Assembly (NCBI GenBank): GCA_007994965.1 | Contig: VOPW01000001.1 | Coordinates: 3,906,001-3,970,000, forward strand | Direction: 5' to 3' | Length of the DNA stretch: 64,000 bases | Source of the DNA: Piscinibacter aquaticus | GTDB taxonomy: Bacteria > Pseudomonadota > Gammaproteobacteria > Burkholderiales > Burkholderiaceae_C | Part shown: positions 20,667 through 32,620 of the stretch, piece after piece | Layout: each line of letters begins with the position of its first letter | Position numbering within the stretch: position 1 is the first letter of the stretch | Program-made: the position numbers and the translations under genes | The notes under the pieces: generated by a model | What the model was told of the DNA's origin: nothing | Seen by the model: only the letters and a program-made list of their open reading frames with translations | The model's database searches: none

Positions 20667-21848
20667 TCACCACCAGGTTTCGGCCTGGATGCCCAGCGAG
20701 GTGCCGGCCTTCTTGTCGCCGAACACTTCCTGGGTGCGCCCGCCCAGCGTCAGCCGGGCGGCCTCGTTCCAGATGGCGTGCGTCACGAACAGGCGCACGG
20801 TCGGGCGCGAGCCCGGCTCCTTGCCGGCGGAGGCGGCCAGCGCGGCGGTGAACTTGGTCATGTTGCGGGTGTCGCCCGCGTCGGGCTTGATCTGGTCGTG
20901 GCCGGCCTCGAACAGGAAGCGGAACGGGCCGCTCAGGTGCGTGTCGGTGCGCGCGCCGATCGACGTCCACTTGTTGCCGCCGTTGGCCGGCGCATCGTTG
21001 ACGCGGTACTGCGCGATCACATCCAGGCCGGTGCCCGCGCCGATGGTGGTGCCGTACTGGCCGACGATGCGGGTGTTCTTCACGTCGCCGGTCTTGTCGT
21101 GCTTGAAGCCGAAGATCCAGTTGCCGCCGAGCGCGCCGTTGAGCGTCTGGTACAGGCCCAGCGCGATGCCGTTGGGCTGCTTGGCCGGCTCGATGCCGGT
21201 GACCTGGTTCTTGCTCTTGAGTTGCGCCGAGGGCGTGACGTAGATCGACAGATCGCCATTGGGCAGCGTCTTGATGCCGGTGGCGCGGATCGGCAGAGCG
21301 AAGCGGTTTTCGTTGGCCGAGTTGTTCGGGTCCATCATGAACGCGACGCTGACCTTGGCCGCGCCGAGGTCCATGTCCTCGATGCCGGCGCCGTTGCCGT
21401 CGTTGTTCTCGAGGAACTGGTCGTTGATGCCGAGCTGCAGGCGGTTGTAGAAGCGGCGGCCGGCCCAGACCTTGCCGCCGGCCAGCTGCGAGATCTTGTC
21501 GCCGTAGGCGTAGATCTGGCCGAAGCGGGTGGTCAGCGTGTCGGGCTCGTTGCTGCCCGCCGGGCCCCAGGCGTGGTAGACGCTGGGCATCACGAGCACG
21601 TTCCAGGTCGAACCCTCGTACTCGGCCAGCTTGGCGTTGAAGGTCGGCTCGATCACGTAGTCGCACTCGTTGCCCAGGCGCCACTTGGTGTCGGCGCCGG
21701 CAAGCTGGTAGCACACCTGCGTGCCGCCTCGGGCGTTCACGCCGGTGCCGGCACGCATGTAGCCGGAATAGCTCAGCTCCACGGCCTGCACGCTGCCGGC
21801 CGTGCCGGCCAGTGCGAGTGCGGCGATCAGCGGGGTCTTGTTCTTCAT
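20667..21848 (-). CDS. LamB-like (maltoporin-type) outer-membrane sugar porin
   Basis: Complete, 393 residues, with 'AGGAG' just before ATG 21848. The signal peptide 'ALALAGTAGSVQA' is followed by 'VELSYSGYMRAGTGVNARGG' type sequence and alternating aromatic/polar beta strands ending '…IQAETWW' with a terminal aromatic, as in outer-membrane barrels. 'CYQLAG…RLGNECDYVIEP' and 'KVWAGRRFYNR' match maltoporin-family landmarks. It would admit oligosaccharides to the periplasm. An operator-like palindrome lies 79-92 bases upstream (21927-21940), tying it to the LacI regulon. Its terminator is at 20507-20535. Confidence 0.87.
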   Translation of the reverse strand: MKNKTPLIAALALAGTAGSVQAVELSYSGYMRAGTGVNARGGTQVCYQLAGADTKWRLGNECDYVIEPTFNAKLAEYEGSTWNVLVMPSVYHAWGPAGSNEPDTLTTRFGQIYAYGDKISQLAGGKVWAGRRFYNRLQLGINDQFLENNDGNGAGIEDMDLGAAKVSVAFMMDPNNSANENRFALPIRATGIKTLPNGDLSIYVTPSAQLKSKNQVTGIEPAKQPNGIALGLYQTLNGALGGNWIFGFKHDKTGDVKNTRIVGQYGTTIGAGTGLDVIAQYRVNDAPANGGNKWTSIGARTDTHLSGPFRFLFEAGHDQIKPDAGDTRNMTKFTAALAASAGKEPGSRPTVRLFVTHAIWNEAARLTLGGRTQEVFGDKKAGTSLGIQAETWW

Positions 21849-21926
21849 GGGGTCTCCTCGTCTCCTTGGGGGTGGTTGGAATTGCCGGGTCGGCAGTCGG
21901 GGGTGCGTTCCCGGCCTCCGCCATGG

Positions 21927-21940
21927 GGAAATCGTTTTCA
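21927..21940. promoter_or_regulatory. LacI-type operator upstream of the porin
   Basis: 'GGAAATCGTTTTCA' is a near-palindrome centred on CG. It matches the half-site pattern TGAAAA-CG-TTTTCA seen at four other positions in this cluster. Confidence 0.7.
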
Positions 21941-21984
21941 CCATCGGCGTGGGTCGGCTGACGCGGGGAAAGGGGGTGGCCATC

Positions 21985-23075
<1,091 letters not shown>

Positions 23076-23076
23076 C

Positions 23077-24398
<1,322 letters not shown>

Positions 24399-24424
24399 GG
24401 TTCGTTTTCCTTGGGTGGGCGCGC

Positions 24425-25261
24425 TCAGGACTTCACGGCCCCGGCAGTCAGCCCTTCGATGAGCCGGCGCGAGGCCAGCATGAACAGGACGAGCAGCGGC
24501 AGCACGGCGATCGCGGAGCCGGCCGAGATGGGGCCCCACGGGATCTGCCCGGTGCCCTGCAGCGAGCGCAGCGCCAGCGGCACGGTGTACATCTCCATGT
24601 CGCGGATGACGATCAGCGGCCCGATGAAGTTGTTCCACGAGCCGATGAAGGTGATCAGGCCGAGCGTGCCGAGCGCGGGGCCGATCAGCGGCAGCACGAT
24701 GCGCCAGTAGATGGTGAATTCGCCGCAGCCATCGATGCGTGCGGCATCGATCAGCTCGCGCGGGATGGCCGAGGCGATGTACTGGCGCATCATGAAGATG
24801 CCCAGGGCGCCGACGGCACCCGGCACGTACAGCGCGCGCGGCTGGTTCATCCACTCGAGCCAGCTCATCGTCAGCGCGGTCGGGATCATGCCGACGAAGC
24901 TGGGCAGCAGCATCGTCGCCATCACGAAGCCGAAAAGCGCGTCGCGGTACTTGAAGTCGTACAGCGCGAAGGCGTAGCCCGCCAGCGAGCAGAAGAACAG
25001 GTTCAGCGCCGTCGACATCAGCGCGATGTAGAAGCTCCAGCCGACGTTCTTCCAGAAGTGCGGCAGGCTGGTCAGCAGCTGGCGCAGGTTGTCGAGGAAG
25101 GCGTCGCCGAACCAGATCGGCGGCGGCAGCGAGAGGATCTCGCGGTTCGTGTGCGTGGCGAACACGAACATGAACCAGAAGGGGCCGAGCATCATCAGCG
25201 CCCCGAGGGCCACGATGGCATAGGCGCCGAGCAGCTGTGGGTTGAGGCGGGGTCGCTTCAT
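24425..25261 (-). CDS. Sugar ABC transporter permease (MalG-like)
   Basis: Complete, 278 residues, about six membrane helices starting '[23 protein letters not shown]'. The EAA loop is '[35 protein letters not shown]', seen here in pieces as '[13 protein letters not shown]' and '[13 protein letters not shown]', which contacts the ATPase. It belongs to the carbohydrate CUT1 type of importer. It follows the MalF-like gene by eight bases and precedes the beta-glucosidase by 26, so all are probably one operon. Confidence 0.93.
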   Translation of the reverse strand: MKRPRLNPQLLGAYAIVALGALMMLGPFWFMFVFATHTNREILSLPPPIWFGDAFLDNLRQLLTSLPHFWKNVGWSFYIALMSTALNLFFCSLAGYAFALYDFKYRDALFGFVMATMLLPSFVGMIPTALTMSWLEWMNQPRALYVPGAVGALGIFMMRQYIASAIPRELIDAARIDGCGEFTIYWRIVLPLIGPALGTLGLITFIGSWNNFIGPLIVIRDMEMYTVPLALRSLQGTGQIPWGPISAGSAIAVLPLLVLFMLASRRLIEGLTAGAVKS

Positions 25262-25269
25262 CGTGCGCC

Positions 25270-26272
25270 TCAGTCGCGCTGGCCGAGCAGGCGGTTGTTG
25301 GCCCAGGTGGCCGCGCCGATCAGCAGGAACAGCAGCCAGGCGATCGCGGAGGCGGTGCCGAAGTCGCCGTCGACGAAGGCGGTGCCGTACATGTGCATCG
25401 CCGCCGTCTTGCCGGCCGGCCGATGCCGCCGGTGCCGCCGGTGAGGATGAACGGCTCCTCGAACAGCTGCAGGTTGCCGATGATGGTGAGCGTCACCGCG
25501 AAGAAGATCATCGGCTTGAGCAGCGGCAGCGTGATCCAGCGGAACTGCTGCCAGGGCTTGGCGCCGTCGATCGTCGCGGCCTCGTAGAGGTCGCGCGGGA
25601 TGGTCTGCATCGCCGACAGGTACAGCACCGCGTTCCAGCCCACGTAGCGCCACCAGACCACGAAGGCGATCATCCACTTCGTGTATCCGGGCTGGCCCCA
25701 GTCGATGTTCGTCTCGGGGAACAGCCAGCCGAGCAGCGGCACGTGGTGCAGCGAGGTCAGCGTGGCATTGACGACGCCGAAGTCGCGCGAGAACAGCGAC
25801 GAGAAGACCAGCGAGATCGCCACCGTCGAGGTGATGAACGGCAGGAAGTAGACGCCGACGATGGCATTGCGCCAGCGCCCGAGGGCGCGGTGGAAGAAGA
25901 AGGCCAGCGGCAGCGCCACCTGTGTGCTGCGGCAGGCCGGAGACCACCGCCAGCCAGACGGTGTTGTAGATCGACTTGTGGAACCACTCGTCGTCCTGCA
26001 GCACGTACAGGTAGTTCTCCAGTCCGACGAAGCGCATCGCCTCGAGGCCCGCGGCCGGATCCCAGCGGTGGAACGACAGGTAGACGGAGAACAGCAGCGG
26101 GAACAGCCCGAAGACCGCGAAGAGGATGAAGAACGGGCTGATGAACAGGTACGGCGCCCAGCGCTTGCTGAGCCACGGGCGGCCGCGGCGCGCGCGGTGC
26201 GGGCGCGGCGGCGGGCGTCTGGGCAGCAGGGTCGGCAGTGCGGGCGTGCATGGTCGGACGGTGCTTGGGCAT
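25270..26272 (-). CDS. Sugar ABC transporter permease (MalF-like, three frame breaks)
   Basis: About 334 residues from ATG 26272 (an in-frame ATG at 26251 is the alternative). After a basic/Pro-rich start the protein has '[29 protein letters not shown]', given here as '[18 protein letters not shown]', '[22 protein letters not shown]' type sequence, and the EAA loop '[20 protein letters not shown]'. Frame shifts lie near 26185, 25920 and 25420. It pairs with the MalG-like subunit to form the sugar channel. A GC hairpin at 26326-26345 separates it from the binding-protein gene. Confidence 0.87.
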
Positions 26273-26325
26273 GGGCAGCGAGGCTGCCCGGGGCCGGCGC
26301 CGGGGGAATCCGGGTTTGTCGTGGG

Positions 26326-26345
26326 GTGCGGCCCGGGGGCCGCAC
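26326..26345 (-). other. Intercistronic hairpin between binding-protein and permease genes
   Basis: A perfect 8-pair stem (26326-26333 with 26338-26345) with a four-base loop lies 30 bases past the binding-protein stop. There is no T-run. As in mal operons, such hairpins can stabilise the upstream message so that the binding protein is made in excess (inference). Confidence 0.5.
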
Positions 26346-26374
26346 GCAGCTTCAGTGCAGGATCAGGCGGCCGC

Positions 26375-27621
26375 TCAGCGGCGCACCCGCTTGGCCACCG
26401 CGGCCTGCGCATCGGCGAGCGCGGCCTTGATGTCCTTGTTCTTCTCGAGCACGTTCTCGAGTTCGGCGTTGACCACCTCGGTGGCCACCGGGTCGAACTT
26501 GTCGACCGCCATCGCCGGGATCTTGCTGGCCGCGAGCTTCCACTGCTGGCGCGCCTTCTGGCCGCCGAGGTACTCGATCGGCTGGTCGATGAAGGCGTCG
26601 TTCTGCGCCTCGATCAGCGAGGGGAAGGCGTCGTAGCCGCGGAAGGCCTCGATCTGCATGTCCTTGGTGGTGGTCAGGAACTTGATGAAGTCCCAGGCCG
26701 CCGCCTTGTTCTGCGCCTTCTTCGGCACGCCGTAGAACGAGCCGCCCCAGGAGCCGAACGCGCCGCCGGGCAGCTGCGCCGAGCGCCACTTGCCCTGGAC
26801 TCGGGCGCCAGCCAGTTGTTGAGGTGGCCGGCGAGCCACGCGCCCATCATCTGCGAGGCGATCTTGTCGCGCTTGAAGCCTTCGCTCCACTCGTTGGACC
26901 ACGCGCCGATCTTGCCGTCGATGCCGGCTTCGCGCGCTGCCTTGGCCAGCTCGAAGGCCTTCTGGAAGCGGGCGTTGTCGATCGTCGGCTTGCCCGACTT
27001 GTCGAAGTAGATGCCCTCGCCGTCCTTCAGGTTGGAGCGGATGTAGATGTCCTTGATGTCGACCGCGCTGGCCAGCAGCCAGGCGCCGGTGGCGGCCTTG
27101 AGTTTCTTGCCCGACTCGATGTAGGACTCCCAGCTCTTGGTCAGGTCGGCTTCGCTGACGCCGGCCTTGTCGAGCAGGTCCTTGCGGTAGAAGAGCGCGC
27201 CGGGGCCGATGTCCACCGGCATGCCGACCATCACGCCCTGGCCGCTCATCGCCAGCGGGTAGGTGAAGCGAGCCACCTTGTCGCGGTACTGCAGCGCGTT
27301 GTACGGCGCCTTGGAGAGATCTTCCATGCCGCCGCTCTCGGCGAACTTGCCGATGAAGCCCATGTCCACCGCCATCACGTCGGGCAGGTTCGCGCCGGTG
27401 GCCAGCGCGGTGGTCATCGCGGTGTGGTGGTCGGCGTAGGCCAGGCTGGTCAGCTTGATCTCGACGTTCGGATTGATCTTCTTGTACAGCGGGATGGCCA
27501 GCTTGATGCCGCGGTCCAGATCAGGGAAGGAGGCGACGGTGATCGTCACCGTCTGGGCCATCGCCGCGGCCGACAGGCCAGCCGCCAGCACGCCGATCAC
27601 CGGCTTCAGGAAGGGTTTCAT
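26375..27621 (-). CDS. Sugar ABC transporter substrate-binding protein (MalE-like, one frame break)
   Basis: About 415 residues. I chose ATG 27621 ('MKPFLKPVIGVLAAGLSAAAMAQ') because it starts a clear Sec signal peptide; an in-frame ATG at 27684 would overlap the operator at 27670-27683. Family-1 binding-protein blocks include 'TTALATGANLPDVMAVDMG', 'FYRKDLLDKAG' and 'WEAYI'-type 'WESYIESGKKL', then 'FGSWGGSFYGVPKKAQNK'. One C is lost near 26800. It captures sugars in the periplasm for the CUT1 permeases. Its promoter region carries three operators. Confidence 0.9.
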
Positions 27622-27669
27622 CCGCTTGTCTCCATGCCCTCGCGGGGCGTGATTGTGATGCCAGTGGTC

Positions 27670-27683
27670 TGGCAACGTTTTCA
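27670..27683. promoter_or_regulatory. LacI-type operator in the binding-protein gene 5' leader
   Basis: 'TGGCAACGTTTTCA', CG-centred, about 50 bases before the start codon at 27621 and downstream of the predicted transcription start. Confidence 0.65.
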
Positions 27684-27733
27684 TTTCTGGGGAGAAATCG
27701 CCTGGGTCGCAGCTCGGCTCACCAGGCGTCTCG

Positions 27734-27747
27734 TGAAATTGTTTTCA
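27734..27747. promoter_or_regulatory. LacI-type operator just past the predicted transcription start
   Basis: 'TGAAATTGTTTTCA' matches the shared palindrome except at the centre. It lies just downstream of the -10 at 27758-27763, a position where a repressor blocks RNA polymerase. Confidence 0.65.
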
Positions 27748-27757
27748 GAACGACGCC

Positions 27758-27786
27758 ATTGCAGCAGCGCTTGAAAACGTTGTCAA
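27758..27786 (-). promoter_or_regulatory. Sigma-70 promoter of the sugar uptake operon
   Basis: On the minus strand -35 TTGACA (27781-27786) and -10 TGCAAT (27758-27763) are 17 bases apart. The -35 and part of the spacer lie inside the operator at 27772-27785. Confidence 0.7.
27772..27785. promoter_or_regulatory. LacI-type operator over the -35 box
   Basis: 'TGAAAACGTTGTCA' is a 13-of-14 palindromic match to the shared site and overlaps the TTGACA element. Confidence 0.75.
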
Positions 27787-27810
27787 CATGGCTTCGGGAA
27801 AGTCCCAGGG

Positions 27811-28853
27811 TCAGCGCGCGACGGGCAGCAGCGTCTCGAGCAGCGGCCGGCGCCACTGCAGCGACAGCGGCTCCAGCACGCCGAAGCTCGAGGCGAGCTC
27901 CCAGTACGCCCAGGAGAATCCGCGCGACTCGGCCTCCTCGCGCACGGCGCGCGTCCAGGCCGGGCGGGTGGGCTCGGGCGCGCGCGAGTAGGCGCCGAAT
28001 TCGCCGAGCAGCACCGGCCGCTTCTCGCGCGCCGCCCAGCGCGCCACGCGGTCGAAGTCGTCGCGCAGGCGCTGGCGCTGGGCCGCCGTGCCGCTCCAGG
28101 TGGTGCCGACCCACGCACCCGCGCCGCTGACCCACTCGGCGCCCTGGTGCGTCACCTCCATTGGCGAGTAGTAGTGGAAGGTGGCGATGAGGTTGCGGTC
28201 GTCGGCCGGCAACGCCAGTCTTCGAGCGCCGGGCCGCTGTTCCAGTCGCCGCCGCCGATGATCAGCGTGCGCTGCGGGTTGCTCTGCCGCACCACCGGCA
28301 GCACCGCGGCCAGCGCGTCGTTCCAGCGCGAGCGCGTCAGCTCGCGGTTCGGCTCGTTGAGCAGCTCGAACATCACCGTGGCCGGCGCGTCGCGGTAATG
28401 CTCCGCCACCTGGCGCCAGACGGCCACGAAGCGCTCTCGCTCGGCCTCGGGCTCCAGCATCATGTTGGCGTAGTGGTGCATGTCCAGGATGACGGCCGGG
28501 CGATGCTGCAGCGCCAGTTTCACCACGCCGTCGACGCGCTCGAAGAAGTCCGGCGCGATGCGGTAGGGCGGCTGCACGCCGGCCCGCGCATCCCAGCGGA
28601 TCGGCAGGCGGATCGCGGTGAAGCCGGCCTGCGCAGTGAGCACGATGAACTCGTCGCGCAGCATCGGCCCGGCCATGCCTTCGCGCGCGTGGTCGAGCAT
28701 GTTGCCGAAGTTGATGCTGCGCGCCAGCAACCGGTTGCAGCTGGCGGCGCGTTCGGCCGGCGGCTGCTCGAAGCTGCAGGCGAATGCCGCCGGCACGGCG
28801 GCCAGCGTGATGGCAGCGGCCAACAGGCGGGTGAGGAATTGACGAACGGCCAT
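27811..28853 (-). CDS. Secreted GH5 endoglucanase-type glycoside hydrolase (one frame break)
   Basis: About 347 residues, with a strong 'AGGAGG' before ATG 28853. A signal peptide ('LLAAAITLAAVPAAFA') precedes the mature protein; a Cys at the cleavage site leaves a lipoprotein possible. GH5 blocks: 'RLPIRWDA', 'VILDMHHYAN', the acid/base glutamate in 'FELLNEPNREL', 'LIIGGGDWN', 'IATFHYYSP' and the nucleophile in 'VLLGEFGAYS'. A base is lost near 28215. It would cut beta-glucan or cellulose chains outside the cytoplasm, releasing oligosaccharides for the porin and importer genes. Operator 28887-28900 lies 34 bases upstream. Confidence 0.92.
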
Positions 28854-28886
28854 CGTGCCTCCTGGGCAGGTTCTGCGAACTTGTCG

Positions 28887-28900
28887 TGAAAACGTTATCA
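28887..28900. promoter_or_regulatory. LacI-type operator between the GH5 and regulator genes
   Basis: 'TGAAAACGTTATCA', CG-centred, lies in the divergent gap and could control both the hydrolase and the regulator itself. Confidence 0.75.
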
Positions 28901-28948
28901 TGGTCTGGACGACATGCACAATCCGGCGACACCCCGCCGATCCGCCCC

Positions 28949-29974
28949 GTGGCCGCCACTTCCGACATCGACGCCCCTCCTTCGACGATCACCGTGCTGG
29001 ACGTCGCCCGCGAAGCCGGCGTGTCACCCAGCACGGTGTCGCGCATCCTCAACGGCACGGCGCGGGTCACCTCCGACAAGCGGCAGGCGGTGGAGGAGGC
29101 GATCCGCAAGCTCGACTTCAAGCCCAACCTGTTCGCGCGCAGCCTCAAGACCGGCACGACGATGACGGTGGGCATCCTGACGCAGGACGTCGAGAGCCCG
29201 TTCTACGGCCGCGCGATGAAGGGCATCGAGGCGGGCCTGGCCGGCACCGGCTACGCGCCGATCATCGTCAGCGGCCACTGGAATGCCGCCGAGGAAGCCG
29301 AACGCGTGCGCCTGCTGATGGCGCGGCGCATCGACGGGCTGGTGATCCTCACCGGCCACCTCGACGACCGCCAGATCGCCGACTTCGCACGCCACCAGCC
29401 GATCGTCGTGACCGGCCGGCAGCTCGACGCACCCCAGGTTCGCGCCTTCGCGCTCGACCAGGAGGCCGGCGGCCACCTCGCCACGCGCCACCTGCTCAGC
29501 CTCGGCCACCGCCGCATCGCGCACATCGCCGGCCCGGCCGACCACACCGATGCCACCGAGCGCCGCGCCGGCTACGAGCGCGCGCTGCGCGAGGCCGGCG
29601 CGCCGCTGCTGCCCGAGCTGGTGGTGCAAGGTGACTTCATGGAAAGCGGCGGCCTGCTGGCGATGAACCGGCTGCTCGACAGCGGCCAGCCCTTCACCGC
29701 GGTGTTTGCCGCCAACGACCAGACGGCGTTCGGTGCTCGCATGGCGATGTACCGGCGCGGCGTGCGGGTGCCCGACGACGTGTCGATCGTCGGCGTGGAC
29801 GACCTGCCAGGGGCCGCCTACGCCACGCCGCCGATGACGACGGTGCGCCAACCGATCTACGAGATCGGCACGGCGGCAGCGAATGCGCTGCTCACCTTGC
29901 TCGGCCACCCGGTGCCCGACGTGGCGGTGCCGCCGCTGGAGCTGGTGGTGCGCGAGACGACGCGAAGGATCTGA
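28949..29974 (+). CDS. LacI-family transcriptional repressor of the glycoside cluster
   Basis: Complete, 341 residues from GTG 28949. A GTG at 28886 in the same frame would add 21 residues but would overlap the operator, so the later start is preferred. The helix-turn-helix is 'TVLDVAREAGVSPSTVSRIL', with the hinge 'LARSLKTG'-type 'FARSLKTGTT'. The sugar-binding core has 'VGILTQDVESPFYG', 'LLSLGHRRIAHIAGP', 'FAANDQTAFG' and 'VGVDDLPGAAY'. It should bind the TGAAAACGTTTTCA-like palindromes at 21927, 27670, 27734, 27772 and 28887 and release them when an imported beta-glucoside or derivative binds. Confidence 0.93.
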   Translation: MAATSDIDAPPSTITVLDVAREAGVSPSTVSRILNGTARVTSDKRQAVEEAIRKLDFKPNLFARSLKTGTTMTVGILTQDVESPFYGRAMKGIEAGLAGTGYAPIIVSGHWNAAEEAERVRLLMARRIDGLVILTGHLDDRQIADFARHQPIVVTGRQLDAPQVRAFALDQEAGGHLATRHLLSLGHRRIAHIAGPADHTDATERRAGYERALREAGAPLLPELVVQGDFMESGGLLAMNRLLDSGQPFTAVFAANDQTAFGARMAMYRRGVRVPDDVSIVGVDDLPGAAYATPPMTTVRQPIYEIGTAAANALLTLLGHPVPDVAVPPLELVVRETTRRI

Positions 29975-29982
29975 AGGAAGGG

Positions 29983-30805
29983 TCAGGCGCGTTCGCGCGC
30001 GACGGCCTGTTCGATCTGCTCCTGCACCTTGCGCGCGCCGCGGATCACCAGCGTCGCATCGAGCTCGGCCTGCGGCGCCACCTTGGCGGCCACGGCATCG
30101 AGCGTGTCGGGGTCGCGCATCATCGCGTTGGCGATCGCCGAGATCGCGCAGATCGCCCGGCGCTGCACCTGCATCGGCAGCTGCAGCGTGGCATTGACCA
30201 TCACGTGGAAGCGCACGCTGTGCACCGCTGCCGGCGCGAGGCCCCAGGTCTCGCACAGCGCCGCGCCGAGCGCATCGTGGCTGACGCCGAATTCGTCGTG
30301 CTCGAGCAGCAGCAGGTCTTCGTCGTTCTCGGCGGCGGCGCAGCAGCGGCTTGTAGCGCTGCGGCGCATGGCGGAACAGCACCGCCTTGCCGCATTCCTC
30401 GAACAGCCCCGCCGAATGCGAGGCCCAGGGGTCGACGCCGATCGCCCGGCCAATGCGGCCCATCAGCAGGCCGCGCACGCTGGCGCGCTCCCACAGCGGA
30501 TCGAGCTCGGGCGCAGTCGGGAAGACGGCCTTCAGGCCCATCTCGAAGGTGACGGCCGCGACCTCGCGCGTGCCCAGGTAGGTGATGGCCTGCTGCACGC
30601 TCTGCACGCGGCCGGACAGGCCGTACAGCGACGAATTGACCGCCTTCAGCACCGCGGCGGCGAGCGCCATGTCGGAGGTGACGAGCGACGACAGCGCCTG
30701 CAGGTTGACGTCCTCGTCGGCCAGCAGCAGCGACAGCTTCACCAGCGACTCCGGCTGGGCCGGCACATCGATGTTCAGGGATCGCAGTCTCGGGTCGACA
30801 GGCAT
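29983..30805 (-). CDS. HDOD-domain signalling protein (one frame break)
   Basis: About 274 residues from ATG 30805. The HDOD fold is shown by 'LLLADEDVNLQALSSLVTSDMALAAAVLKAVNSSLYG' type sequence (pieces 'DMALAAAVLKAVNSSLYG', 'VQSVQQAITYLGTREV') and 'AGLFEECGKAVLF'. HDOD proteins are HD-phosphohydrolase relatives that usually lack catalysis and act as regulatory scaffolds in bacterial signalling and motility. A frame shift lies near 30345, before 'AENDEDLLLLEHDEFGVSH'. It converges on the LacI regulator and appears to be a stand-alone gene. Confidence 0.82.
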
Positions 30806-30928
30806 GGCGCGCTCACGGGCTCGGGCTCCTGCAGGCATGCTAGTCGGCCCCCGGCCCGACGATGCCCCGAACTGGCCCGACTTCGTCACGCAATTCGTCC
30901 GCACCTCGTCTGCGCCCCGACGCTGCCC

Positions 30929-31690
30929 TCAGCGCAGAAAGGCATCCCAGCCGGTCTTGGCGATCAGCGCTGTCACCACGAGGATGAATGCCGCGCGCAC
31001 GAAACCGGCGCCGTGGCGCAGCGCGAGCCGCGTGCCGATCAGGCTGCCGGCGACGTTGGCCACCGCCAGCACCGCGGCCACGTGCCACCACACATGCCCG
31101 CGGCTGGCCAGCAACAGCAGCGCCGCGGCGTTGGTGGCGGTGTTGAGCAGCTTGGCGCTGGCCGAGGCGTTGAGGAAATCGAAGCCGAGCAGGCGCACGA
31201 ACAGGAAGACGAAGAAGCTGCCGGTGCCCGGGCCGAAGAAGCCGTCGTAGAAGCCGATGCCGGCGCCGATCGTGCAGGCCACCAGCACCTGCGCGCGGCC
31301 GGTCAGCTTTGGTGCGTGCTCGCGGCCGAGATCCTTTCTGGCCAGCGTGTAGGCCAGCACCGCCAGCAGCACGAAGGGCAGCGCCTTGCGCAGCAGCTCG
31401 GGGCTGGCCAGCGTCAGCGCCCACGCGCCGGTGAAGCTGCCGGCAAAGGCCGCCGCCGCGGCCGGCAGCATCGCACTCCAGGCCATCTGCACGCGGCGCG
31501 AGAACTGCCAGCTGGCCCAGGCCGTGCCCCAGATGCCCGAACCCTTGTTGGTGCCCAGCAGCGTGGCCGGTGGCGCGCCCGGGTACATGCCGAACAGCGC
31601 CGGCACGAGGATCAGCCCGCCGCCGCCGACGATGGCGTCGACGCAGCCGGCGAACAGCGACGCCAGTGCGACGAGGGCCAGTTCGGTCAT
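30929..31690 (-). CDS. TSUP (TauE/SafE) family membrane permease
   Basis: Complete, 253 residues from ATG 31690, about eight membrane segments. The family repeats are visible: 'FAGCVDAIVGGGGLILVPAL' and 'GAGIGFYDGFFGPGTGSFFVF'. TSUP proteins export or import sulfite, sulfoacetate and similar organosulfur anions. No Shine-Dalgarno precedes the ATG, and a strong hairpin ends ten bases before it (31701-31730). The frame stays open upstream to a GTG at 31834, so a longer start is possible. Confidence 0.88.
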   Translation of the reverse strand: MTELALVALASLFAGCVDAIVGGGGLILVPALFGMYPGAPPATLLGTNKGSGIWGTAWASWQFSRRVQMAWSAMLPAAAAAFAGSFTGAWALTLASPELLRKALPFVLLAVLAYTLARKDLGREHAPKLTGRAQVLVACTIGAGIGFYDGFFGPGTGSFFVFLFVRLLGFDFLNASASAKLLNTATNAAALLLLASRGHVWWHVAAVLAVANVAGSLIGTRLALRHGAGFVRAAFILVVTALIAKTGWDAFLR

Positions 31691-31700
31691 GGAAGTGAAA

Positions 31701-31739
31701 AGGGGCGCCGGGTGTTGGCCCGGCGCCCCTCGATTTTTT
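31701..31739 (+). terminator. Strong terminator-like hairpin facing the plus strand
   Basis: A perfect 12-pair stem (31701-31712 with 31719-31730) with a six-base loop is followed on the plus strand by 'CGATTTTTT'. The nearest upstream plus-strand gene ends at 29974. On the minus strand it is followed by 'TTTTCAC' and lies at the 5' edge of the TSUP gene, so it may act both ways. Confidence 0.75.
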
Positions 31740-31895
31740 GCATCGGCCGCCGCGGCGGCCTGCGTGCTGGCGTCGTCCGCGTGGCCGCGGCGCGCCTTGT
31801 TGCGTCTCCTCAGTCCCCGCGCCCAGTCCGGCACCCAGGGTGCCGCCGCGCAGTGGGCGAACTGTAGGGGGCGTTGTCGCCAGCCGCAGCAGGAA

Positions 31896-32620
31896 TTACC
31901 CTGCCCCGGTCGCCGCCAGCCACTCCTGCAGCAGCGCGTTGACGGCGACGGGCTTCTCCATGGTGAGCATGTGCCCGCACTCGGGCAGCAGGGACAGCCG
32001 CGCGCCGGGAATGCCCTGCGCGAGTTCGCGCGAGCACTCGGGCGGCGTCACGCCGTCGTTTTCGCCGCAGACCACCAGCGTCGGGCAGCCGATCCCGGCC
32101 AGCCACGGACGGAGATCGTGCGCGGCCATCATGGCGCGGTTCTGCCGCACCAGCTGGGCGAAGCCTGTGCGGCGCAGCATCGCGCGGTAGCGGTCGAGCA
32201 GCGCGTCGTCGTCCCAGGCGCTGCGATGAAACACGAACCAGACGTTGGCCTCGAGCAGGTCTTCGCCGCGGCCGGATTCGAACTGCGTCACGGCCTCGCT
32301 GCGCAATGCCCGCAGCTCCTCGGTATCGGCGCGCGCGGTGCTGCCCAGCAGCGCCAGGCCACGCACGCGATGCGGCGCCTGCCGCGCGGCCTCCGCGATG
32401 CGGCCGCCCATCGAGGCGCCGACCAGCAGCAGCTCGCCCGGTTGCTCGGCCAGCAGCAGCGCGGCCATCTCGGGCAGCGTGGCGGCGCGCTGATGCACGT
32501 CGGCCACACGCGGAACCGGCGGGGCCGCAGCGCGGCGAGCTGGTCGCGCCACAGCTCGGCATCGCAAGCCGGGCCCGGCAGCAGGACAGTGGTGAGCGAT
32601 TGCGGCGCCGGCATGCCCAT
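31896..32620 (-). CDS. Alpha/beta-hydrolase (one frame break)
   Basis: About 241 residues. Its ATG (32618-32620) overlaps the TGA of the GGDEF-EAL gene (TGATG), so it is translationally coupled. The nucleophile elbow is 'LVGASMGGRIA' (GxSxG). The acid is probably the Asp in 'VVCGENDGVTPPE', and the His is in 'ECGHMLTMEKP'. This is the common small esterase/lyase-like hydrolase fold; the substrate is unknown. A base is lost near 32525, early in the protein. Coupling to a c-di-GMP enzyme is unusual, but may only mean co-expression. Confidence 0.82.

Noticed and set aside
28886..28948. Upstream GTG start for the LacI-type regulator
   Set aside because: It would place the operator at 28887-28900 inside the coding sequence and add 21 residues without family similarity; GTG 28949 fits better, though no strong ribosome site is seen.
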